Shown: in pieces, positions 8,756-15,548 of the stretch
Position numbering within the stretch: the first letter of the stretch is position 1
How the letters are laid out: every line of letters starts with the position of its first letter
Position numbers and translations under genes: made by a program
The notes under the pieces: model-generated
Database searches by the model: none
Told to the model about the DNA's origin: nothing
Seen by the model: the letters and a program-made list of their open reading frames with translations, nothing else
Assembly: GCA_964439265.1 (NCBI GenBank)
Contig: CAYTOA010000001.1
Coordinates: 62,001 to 126,000 of the forward strand
DNA: 64,000 nt
From: JAGVPT01 sp964439265
GTDB lineage: Bacteria > Bacteroidota > Ignavibacteria > UBA10030 > UBA8401
Direction of reading: 5' to 3'

Positions 8756-10381
8756 ATGAAGCGTCTAGCGTGTATTGTTCTCTTCGCGGCGGCATTTGTC
8801 GGCGCTGCTGCTCAGCCGGCAGCGGAAAAAATCGACACCGCAATGATCTCAAAAATACGTGCCGAAGGAATGAACAATTCCAGGATCATGGAAACGCTCA
8901 GCTATCTTTCGGACGTGTACGGTCCGAGATTGACTGGGTCTCCTGAATTCAAGGAAGCCGCAGACTGGGCAAAGAAGAAACTCGAAGAAATGGGTTTACA
9001 GAACGTAGCTTTCGAAACGTGGAAGTTCGGCAAAGGCTGGTCGATGAAGAATTTTTCCGCTGAGATGACCGAGCCCCGTGTCCTTCCTCTTATCGCTTAC
9101 CCGAAAGCGTGGTCTCCTTCCACGAAAGGGACGGTGAGCGGTTATGCCGTATATCTGGACGCAAAAACGGACGATGACCTTCAGAAATACAAGGGAAAAT
9201 TAAAAGGGGCGATTGTGCTCACGAACGAACCGCGTGATCTGAAGGCTCATTTTACCCCGGATGCCGACCGGTTGAGCGATGAGGATCTGTTGAAACTGGC
9301 TAACGCCGATATGCCGCGAGGACGCGCACGCGTTGGAAGGAGGGATACGGCGGCGTTTCGGATCCTCAGAGAACGCGCAGCAGAGGCAAGAAAGAGAATG
9401 GAATTCTGCCGGCAGGAAGGTGCGTCGGTGATCGTCGAAACATCTCAGGGAGATGACGGAACGCTCTTCGTTCAAGCGGCAACGGTGCCTCAATCTGCGA
9501 ACGCGCCGGCGGGGAGGAGGATCAATCCATACGACGAAGATGCTCCAAAAATTCCCGTTCAGATTGTTGTTGCCTCAGAGCATTATAATCGCCTCGTACG
9601 GATGATCCAAAAAGGAAGCCGTGTCAAATTAGAAATTAATCTCGACGCCGAGTTCTATGACGATCAGCCGGGGACCAATATTGTCGGAGAAATTCCCGGT
9701 ACGGACCTGAAGGATGAAGTGGTGATGATCGGCGGTCACTTCGATTCGTGGCACGGCGGAACCGGTGCGACGGACAATGGCACCGGCTCGGCCGTGTGCA
9801 TGGAAGCGATGCGCATTCTGTCATCGCTCGGCGTGAAACCCCGGCGGACAATTCGTATCGCACTCTGGGGAGGAGAAGAAGAAGGACTCCTCGGATCCAA
9901 AGAATATGTTGCCCGGCATTTTGGCGAACGGGACACCGCTCAGGGAAGCACGTTCGGCGAGATCAAGAAGAAGCCGGAGTATGAAAAGTTTTATGCGTAT
10001 TTCAATAACGACAACGGTACCGGCAAAGTGCGCGGGGTCTACATGCAGGGGAACGAAGCGACTCGTCAGATTTTCAGAGCGTGGCTTGGACCTTTCGCTG
10101 ACGTGGATGCATCAACCCTGACGATAGAGAACACGGGCGGTACCGACCATATATCGTTCGATGCGATCGGACTTCCCGGATTTCAATTTCTGCAGGACAA
10201 CATCGACTATGAAACCCGGACGCATCATTCCAACATGGACGTATACGACCGTGTCCAGGAAAATGACGTGAAACAGGCTTCGGTCATCATGGCAGCGTTT
10301 GCGTACGATGCGGCGATGCGCGATGGAAGTTTTCCCCATAAACCGGTTCCGCCCCCCAGCGTGCCAAGGGCACCGTTTTAA
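8756..10381 (+). CDS. Secreted M28-family zinc peptidase (aminopeptidase) with PA-like insert
   Basis: 541 residues from the ATG at 8756, which has AAGGAG eight bases upstream and opens a signal peptide (MKRLACIVLFAAAFVGAAAQ). An in-frame start at 8690 is less likely. The co-catalytic zinc site of M28 peptidases is visible: His328 and Asp330 in GGHFDSW, Asp340 in TDNGTGS, Glu374-Glu376 in GGEEEGLLG, and the last ligand near THHSNMD (His490/His491). The region between about residues 120 and 310 fits a protease-associated domain. It probably removes N-terminal residues from peptides outside the cytoplasm. It lies downstream of the helicase but is probably its own transcript. Confidence 0.9.
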   Translation: MKRLACIVLFAAAFVGAAAQPAAEKIDTAMISKIRAEGMNNSRIMETLSYLSDVYGPRLTGSPEFKEAADWAKKKLEEMGLQNVAFETWKFGKGWSMKNFSAEMTEPRVLPLIAYPKAWSPSTKGTVSGYAVYLDAKTDDDLQKYKGKLKGAIVLTNEPRDLKAHFTPDADRLSDEDLLKLANADMPRGRARVGRRDTAAFRILRERAAEARKRMEFCRQEGASVIVETSQGDDGTLFVQAATVPQSANAPAGRRINPYDEDAPKIPVQIVVASEHYNRLVRMIQKGSRVKLEINLDAEFYDDQPGTNIVGEIPGTDLKDEVVMIGGHFDSWHGGTGATDNGTGSAVCMEAMRILSSLGVKPRRTIRIALWGGEEEGLLGSKEYVARHFGERDTAQGSTFGEIKKKPEYEKFYAYFNNDNGTGKVRGVYMQGNEATRQIFRAWLGPFADVDASTLTIENTGGTDHISFDAIGLPGFQFLQDNIDYETRTHHSNMDVYDRVQENDVKQASVIMAAFAYDAAMRDGSFPHKPVPPPSVPRAPF

Positions 10382-10402
10382 ATCTCGAAACATCCGAAGA
10401 AC

Positions 10403-10473
10403 CTCACGCAAAGACGCAAAGGTGCTAAGGTTCATTCGCGTGCATTTGTTGCGACGTGGCGTCTTTGCGTGAG
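10403..10473. repeat. Dispersed palindromic repeat (REP-like), copy 2
   Basis: A 71-bp element with a perfect 15-bp inverted repeat, CTCACGCAAAGACGC at 10403-10417 and its complement at 10459-10473. The left arm continues AAAGGTGCTAAG. It fills the gap between the M28 peptidase and sirtuin genes, so a longer reading of the sirtuin from 10456 would run through the repeat and is not accepted. The same words recur at 38691 and, more loosely, at 3681. Confidence 0.75.
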
Positions 10474-10512
10474 ATATTAGCTTTGGACTTTTCGGAAACT
10501 TCATTTTTTCCC

Positions 10513-11247
10513 ATGAGAACAATCGTCGTTTTCAGCGGTGCCGGGCTCTCTGCGGAGAGCGGCATCCCGACATTCCGTGATTCCGGCGGCCTGTGGGAAC
10601 AACACCGCGTCGAGGACGTCGCATCGCCGGAAGGATGGGAACGCGATAAACTCCTCGTCCTCAATTTTTACGAGCAGCGTTTTCTCCGCGGTATGCAGTG
10701 TCAACCCAATCCAGCCCACGATGCCATCGCGAGACTTAAATCCCGTTTCAACGTCGTGAACATCACGCAAAACATCGATACGCTTCTGGAGCGTGCGGGA
10801 TCGACAAACGTATGGCACCTTCACGGAAGAATCGATTATCAAAAGTGCGAGCTTCATTATTCGATCCCTGCATACAGCGATTCCTCATATTTATGCGATT
10901 ACCGGGCGCAGATCGTTTCTCCCACGAAACTGGGGGACAAATGCCCGAAGTGCGGCAGCCAGCTTCGACCCGACGTCGTCTGGTTTGGCGAGGCGGTCGA
11001 CATGCGGCCTGAGTACCTGGATGAACTGGTGAAATCTGCGAATGTCTTTATCGGAGTCGGAACGTCCGCACAAGTCTATCCGGCAGCAAGCCTGCTTCCG
11101 CTTTTCAAAAAGACAAATCAAAAATTCTTTATCGATCCGCATCCGGCGTATGATATGCTCGACGGTTTCGAAGTTCTAAAAGGGACTGCAAGCGGGCAGC
11201 TCCCCCGTTTAGTAGTCAGGCTTTTGAGCGAAGACGATGCGCGGTAA
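10513..11247 (+). CDS. cobB: NAD-dependent protein deacylase, class III sirtuin (CobB/SIRT5 type)
   Basis: 244 residues from the ATG at 10513. The Rossmann NAD motif GAGLSAESGIPTFR is at residues 9-22, followed by TQNIDTL (85-91) and the catalytic His104 in HLHG. Four cysteines (112, 128, 144, 147) probably bind zinc in an uneven C-x15-C / C-x2-C arrangement. Tyr53 and Arg56 in FYEQR match the acyl-pocket Y-x2-R pair of class III sirtuins, which remove succinyl or malonyl groups better than acetyl groups. The prediction is a cytoplasmic desuccinylase/deacetylase that adjusts metabolic enzymes. It stands alone, with a repeat before it and a structured leader region after it. Confidence 0.92.
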   Translation: MRTIVVFSGAGLSAESGIPTFRDSGGLWEQHRVEDVASPEGWERDKLLVLNFYEQRFLRGMQCQPNPAHDAIARLKSRFNVVNITQNIDTLLERAGSTNVWHLHGRIDYQKCELHYSIPAYSDSSYLCDYRAQIVSPTKLGDKCPKCGSQLRPDVVWFGEAVDMRPEYLDELVKSANVFIGVGTSAQVYPAASLLPLFKKTNQKFFIDPHPAYDMLDGFEVLKGTASGQLPRLVVRLLSEDDAR

Positions 11248-11436
11248 AAGCAGCCGGTCATGGTTATGCAACCGTCAGACCTCTTGGACGAGAAATCGCA
11301 GCGAGTTGAAATAGCCCGTAAGGAGGGTCGAGAGGGTATCCGTCTGCTTCCTGATGCCCTGCCCTCTATTTTCTTATCTTGACTTTCAAAAGTTTTTCCT
11401 TAAATTTCAGTTCAAGGAGACCGAAACTGATCGAGA

Positions 11437-11510
11437 ATTGTTAGAGATTAACAAGGTAATTGGCACAACGATGTTCCCGGAATACGGGACATTAATTCCT
11501 CTCTAACAAT
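11437..11510 (+). promoter_or_regulatory. Structured leader RNA before the PorV-like gene (candidate riboswitch or attenuator)
   Basis: A 74-nt element closed by a perfect 11-bp stem, ATTGTTAGAGA at 11437-11447 with TCTCTAACAAT at 11500-11510. An internal hairpin TCCCG-GAATA-CGGGA lies near 11473-11487. An intrinsic terminator follows at 11515. The segment TCCTCTC (11497-11503), which overlaps the 3' arm of the closing stem, can instead pair with GAGAGGA (11531-11537) inside the terminator. The two states exclude each other, as in transcription-attenuating riboswitches. It matches no riboswitch class I can recall. A free-standing small RNA gene is the main alternative. Confidence 0.55.
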
Positions 11511-11514
11511 GACA

Positions 11515-11556
11515 ACCGAATTTCATCCGCGAGAGGAGATTCGGTTTTTTTTATTT
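11515..11556 (+). terminator. Intrinsic terminator between leader and PorV-like gene
   Basis: ACCGAATTTC at 11515-11524 pairs with GAGATTCGGT at 11536-11545, counting one G-T pair. The stem runs into eight consecutive T. The gene start is only 14 bases beyond this segment, so the terminator lies within the probable leader of the gene rather than after the preceding one, which ends at 11247. Confidence 0.75.
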
Positions 11557-11569
11557 CTGAAGTGATACC

Positions 11570-12667
11570 ATGAACCTCACGTCAAGAATATCCACGACAG
11601 TGATTGCGCTTTGTGTCGGTGCCGCCGCGGCCATTGCAGGCGACACGTATGTCGCAAAGTATGCCGGTGAATTTATGGCGATCGGCGTTGGCGGAAGGGC
11701 GCTCGGGCTTGGCGGCGCATACGTTGCTCTCGCCAACGATGTCACAGCCGGCTATTGGAACCCTGCCGGGCTTGCCCGCATCAACTATCCTGAATTCTCT
11801 TTGATGCACGACGAGCAGTTCGGGAGTCTTGAAAATTACGATTACGCCGCGGTGGCATTCCCCTACGGGTCGAACGATACCACCGCCTCAACCGTCGCCG
11901 ACGAGGATGGGACGATGCGTCCGGTCGTAAATTACAAGGCTGCTGCATTCGGCATCAGCGTCATGCGTCTCGGCATCGACGGCATACCCGACACGCGCGC
12001 TTTGGATACCAACGGAGATGGAGTGTTCAACGACCTTGACGGAAGACCCGATTATTCCCAGGTTACGTTCTTCAATTCCGCAGATTGGGCGGTCTATTTC
12101 TCGTACGCAAAACAGTATTCGGAACATCTTTTCTACGGGGCGAACCTCAAGCTGATCCGTCGCGACATCGGGGATTATCATGCCACGGGTATCGGGTTTG
12201 ACCTCGGCGGAATTTATCAGCCGACAGAAAATTTTTCTCTGGGAGCGAATTTTCAGGATATTACGACCACGCTCATTGCCTGGAACACCGGCACAAACGA
12301 GCTTATTTCACCGACGCTCAAAGTCGGCGGAGCGTATCTTTTTGAAGTCTTCGGCGGGCGCCTTGGCCCTTCGATCGATGCCGACATCATGTTTGAAGGG
12401 AGAAAGTATTCCGCGACCGCGTATCTCGGTCCGGTCAGCTTCGATCCGCACGGCGGGGTAGAGTTCGACTATAAGAAGACCGTTGCCCTACGCGTCGGTA
12501 TGGACGAGACGAAGAATTTGACGCTCGGCGCCGGCGTCCATCTTCGCAAACTCGACATAGATTATGCCTTCGCTAAATTCAACGGTGAAGACCAGCTCGG
12601 AAATTCACACCGCATCTCGCTCCGTCTAATTATTCAGGAAGACAAGTATCGGCGAGGGGCTGAGTGA
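11570..12667 (+). CDS. PorV/PorQ-family outer-membrane protein
   Basis: 365 residues with a signal peptide (hydrophobic to about residue 23, ending AAIAGDTY). A family-typical stretch follows: GGRALGLGGAYVALANDVTAGYWNPAGLA. The remainder alternates in strands, as in the FadL-like barrels of the PorV/PorQ family, and ends RISLRLIIQEDKYRRGAE. In Bacteroidota PorV acts with the type IX secretion system as an outer-membrane shuttle for cargo carrying sorting domains, such as the M1 peptidase of this window. Many paralogues have other, unknown roles, so a direct T9SS role is an inference. The stop overlaps the GTG start of the next gene, giving translational coupling. Expression may be controlled by the leader at 11437-11556. 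Confidence 0.85.
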   Translation: MNLTSRISTTVIALCVGAAAAIAGDTYVAKYAGEFMAIGVGGRALGLGGAYVALANDVTAGYWNPAGLARINYPEFSLMHDEQFGSLENYDYAAVAFPYGSNDTTASTVADEDGTMRPVVNYKAAAFGISVMRLGIDGIPDTRALDTNGDGVFNDLDGRPDYSQVTFFNSADWAVYFSYAKQYSEHLFYGANLKLIRRDIGDYHATGIGFDLGGIYQPTENFSLGANFQDITTTLIAWNTGTNELISPTLKVGGAYLFEVFGGRLGPSIDADIMFEGRKYSATAYLGPVSFDPHGGVEFDYKKTVALRVGMDETKNLTLGAGVHLRKLDIDYAFAKFNGEDQLGNSHRISLRLIIQEDKYRRGAE

Positions 12668-13254
12668 CCGGACGATTGAGATCCGCGACTGACGGTCTCG
12701 AGTACATCGGTCTCTTCATTGTCATTACGCTTGCCTCCATCTTCCTTTATTCATGCTCGTCTCCCCGTGAAGCCGCACTCGTCCGCCCGTTGGCTCACTC
12801 CGACCGCCCCCCGGCCCACACCGAGAAATCGATCGCTCCCGCCGGGTGGACTTCGGTGCCGGATGGAGGAAGATTCTCGTCCGCAGATTTTTTTCTCGTC
12901 AAGAATGACGGCGGCGCCTCGATGATACTTACGGAACTGAGACCGGCGGTTTCGGCAAAAACGGCATTGTCGGTGGAGGATATTTGCATGCTTGGAAATA
13001 TCTCGATGCAGAACAAACTTGGAACCGACGGCAGCGATCGGCGAATTCTGCGCCCTCCTTCGGCGATCGGCGATGGGAGGGAATTCTGCGTTTACGTCTA
13101 TTCCGAGAATTCACTTCTCCGGCGTGTCGTGGTATTCCGGTCCAAATCAAAAATCTACGAACTGGAATTATGTCAGGACAGCGAAGCTCAAGCCATGTCG
13201 TCCGTGGTTGACGCTCAAATGGCGTTTATCAGATCAGTGATAAGGGCAGAATGA
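12664..13254 (+). CDS. Putative lipoprotein, unknown function
   Basis: 196 residues starting at a GTG that overlaps the TGA of the PorV-like gene. A hydrophobic N-terminal segment (GLFIVITLASIFLYSC) ends in a cysteine with a lipobox-like LYSC; the Tyr at -2 is unusual, so lipidation is probable but not certain. The remainder is a small mixed domain (PAGWTSVPDGGRFSSADFF...) with no recognised motif. Overlap with the barrel gene suggests that the two work together in the outer membrane or periplasm. A hairpin lies just after the stop. Confidence 0.65.
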   Translation: MTGRLRSATDGLEYIGLFIVITLASIFLYSCSSPREAALVRPLAHSDRPPAHTEKSIAPAGWTSVPDGGRFSSADFFLVKNDGGASMILTELRPAVSAKTALSVEDICMLGNISMQNKLGTDGSDRRILRPPSAIGDGREFCVYVYSENSLLRRVVVFRSKSKIYELELCQDSEAQAMSSVVDAQMAFIRSVIRAE

Positions 13255-13270
13255 GGAGTTAAGGTATAAT

Positions 13271-13317
13271 CCACCTTGAAAATCCAACAAGGAAGTGCTG
13301 GGTGTTGGGCAAGGTGG
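13271..13317. terminator. Hairpin between convergent genes (possible terminator)
   Basis: CCACCTTG (13271-13278) pairs with CAAGGTGG (13310-13317), and inside it CCAACA pairs with TGTTGG across a short internal loop. No T-tract follows on either strand, so this may be a Rho-type boundary or a structured 3' end rather than a classical intrinsic terminator. Confidence 0.4.
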
Positions 13318-13337
13318 TGATTTGAACTGGAGTTGCT

Positions 13338-15542
13338 CTACTTTGTTTTCAGGATGAAGACACCATTCCATTCATCGGGCGGAGGAGAGTCGAGATAAAC
13401 CTGGGACCGTTCGATGTACAACGAAGAGGGCGTATCGGTCGGGTCGATGGCGAGGGCTGCGTTAAACTTCTTGATCGCTTCCGTGAACTGCTTGCGCCTG
13501 TACAATTCGAGTCCGGTGAGATATTGTTCGACTGCTGAAAGCTTTGTTTGGGGCACGCCGTTTTCCTTCTTCCCGAGAAGTTCGAACACCTTGATCGGCA
13601 TCGTCTTTCCTTTTACGACAAGCAGGTCCAATTCACGGAAGGCAAAAAAGTCTTTCACCAATTCCTGCGTTCGTTCGCTCGCCATGATGTAGGTTCCGTA
13701 CTCTTTGTTTGCCCCTTCAAGCCTCGACCCGAGGTTGACGCTGTCGCCGATGACCGTATAATCGAATTTCCCAAATCCGCCCATGTTGCCGACGACCATT
13801 TGCCCGGTATTCAGGCCGATGCGGACGTGGACGTCAGGTTTTCCTTCGGATCTCCATTTTGCTCTGATGTCGACCAACTTTTCCTGCATCTCCAGCGCTG
13901 CGTTGCAAGCATGAAGCGCATTATTATCGAGTTCAACAGGCGCTCCCCAGAACGCCATGACGGCGTCCCCTTCGTATTTGTCGAGTGTGCCGTCATGCTT
14001 GAAAACAATTTCCGTCATCGCGCTCAGGTATTCGTTCAGGACAAGCACAAGTTCTTCCGGCGGTAATTTTTCCGAGAATGTGGTAAATCCTGCGATATCG
14101 CTGAAGAAAACGGTGAGTTCTTTTCGTTCGCCGCCGAGCTTTAACTTTTCTGGATGGGCGATCAATTCGTTGACGACGTGGGGGTTCAGGTATTGGCTGA
14201 ACATCCCCTTGATCATCACTTTTTGTTTCCGTTCCGTGAGGTACTGATAGACGGCACTGCCGACATAATTTGCGAAAACGGCAGCAATCGGCGGAACGAC
14301 AGGGATGAGAAGATTATGCATCGCAAACGCGTAATCTGCCAGCGAAAGAATCGCGTACACCTCGCCGCCGATAAACAGCAGCGCGATGACTTCGAAAATG
14401 AATTCTCTTTTCGACTTGATTTGTTTTAGTGCAGAGACGGCGAGAAAACTAACGAGAGAAAGCGCGAGCGTGTACAATAATTCGACCCACAGAGCAGGCC
14501 GGACGATGAAGTTCCGGTGAATCAGCGTTTGCAGCGCATTGGCATGAATCTCGACGCCGTACATCAAATTATTGTCGGGATTGCCGGCAGGGGCGATCGA
14601 AACGGGGAAAATATCTTTCGATTCCGGAAAGGTAGGACCGATCAGGACGATCTTGTCCTTGAAAATTCCCGACTGAAGAAGTCCGTAATCGGGGTCGTCG
14701 AATGTGTTGATCTGTGTGTGAAGCCTGGCCTCTTCGTTCGTGGTAAACGTTTTGTCGTCAAGAATGTCTGCGATGTCGAAATGCTTATAAGTCTTTTCAG
14801 CAAGACCGTGATAATTGATAAGGATGGAGGCATCGTCAAATTTTGGAATTCGCCGGTCTCCGAGAACGAAGAATTTTCCCTCATCCTTGCACACCGCTGT
14901 CGAGGGAAGGCCTAAGTACTTATTCATCAAGGCGAAAGCGAAGGTCGGAAGGTATGTTTCTTCTCCCGGGTCTTTCGCGAGCGCCTTATAGCGGCGGTAG
15001 AGTCCATCTTCGTCGTTCGGGACGTAGACGACACCGACCGAACTGTCCGCCGAATAAAAAATACTGTGGTAATTCTCGTTCGTTCGCTTGATCGATACGC
15101 TTTCGTTACGGATTTCAGTTTTTCCGGCGACGACGACGTTGCGGTATTTCTCTATGGCGTCGCGAAGTTCGATGTCATGTTGCGGGCCGTGGCTGTCGGG
15201 GTCTTCAAACGAAAAGTCGATTCCGATCGCGCGGACGCCGGCCCTGTTAAGGTTGTTGATCGCACGGGCGTAATAACTTCGGGGAAAAGGGAAATGCTCA
15301 GGGACTGTCGCGTCGGATTTGTCCGAAACTGTCACGATGACGACGTCGAGTGAGTCCTCGGAGAAGGGGAGAGGGCCCCGTTTGGCGAACGATTTGTCGA
15401 TGAAGGAGAGCTTGAGCCGGTCGAAGAAGTGGAATTCGAATACCGCATCCTGGACAAAAACCATCACCAGCAGCGCGATACCGACGCTGAGAGAGACCCG
15501 AATAAGCCAAGGCATCAATTTGTTTAGAAACGGCCTGGCCAT
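13338..15542 (-). CDS. CHASE2-domain transmembrane adenylate cyclase (class III)
   Basis: 734 residues. One N-terminal membrane helix (about 12-30) is followed by a periplasmic CHASE2 sensor (about 40-345, including PFPRSYYARAINNLNRAG). Three helices lie around 350-440, then a class III cyclase domain (about 475-660). Catalytic residues are all present: metal-binding Asp482 (FFSDIAGFT) and Asp526 (KYEGDAV), adenine-selecting Lys522 and Asp594/Thr596 (DYTVIGD), and transition-state Asn603 and Arg607. A TPR-like tail ends in PPPDEWNGVF. It should make cAMP in response to a periplasmic signal. It is the last gene of the cluster, seven bases after the barrel-like gene, next to a FecR-domain protein. 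Confidence 0.92.
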   Translation of the reverse strand: MARPFLNKLMPWLIRVSLSVGIALLVMVFVQDAVFEFHFFDRLKLSFIDKSFAKRGPLPFSEDSLDVVIVTVSDKSDATVPEHFPFPRSYYARAINNLNRAGVRAIGIDFSFEDPDSHGPQHDIELRDAIEKYRNVVVAGKTEIRNESVSIKRTNENYHSIFYSADSSVGVVYVPNDEDGLYRRYKALAKDPGEETYLPTFAFALMNKYLGLPSTAVCKDEGKFFVLGDRRIPKFDDASILINYHGLAEKTYKHFDIADILDDKTFTTNEEARLHTQINTFDDPDYGLLQSGIFKDKIVLIGPTFPESKDIFPVSIAPAGNPDNNLMYGVEIHANALQTLIHRNFIVRPALWVELLYTLALSLVSFLAVSALKQIKSKREFIFEVIALLFIGGEVYAILSLADYAFAMHNLLIPVVPPIAAVFANYVGSAVYQYLTERKQKVMIKGMFSQYLNPHVVNELIAHPEKLKLGGERKELTVFFSDIAGFTTFSEKLPPEELVLVLNEYLSAMTEIVFKHDGTLDKYEGDAVMAFWGAPVELDNNALHACNAALEMQEKLVDIRAKWRSEGKPDVHVRIGLNTGQMVVGNMGGFGKFDYTVIGDSVNLGSRLEGANKEYGTYIMASERTQELVKDFFAFRELDLLVVKGKTMPIKVFELLGKKENGVPQTKLSAVEQYLTGLELYRRKQFTEAIKKFNAALAIDPTDTPSSLYIERSQVYLDSPPPDEWNGVFILKTK

Positions 15543-15548
15543 AGTATG

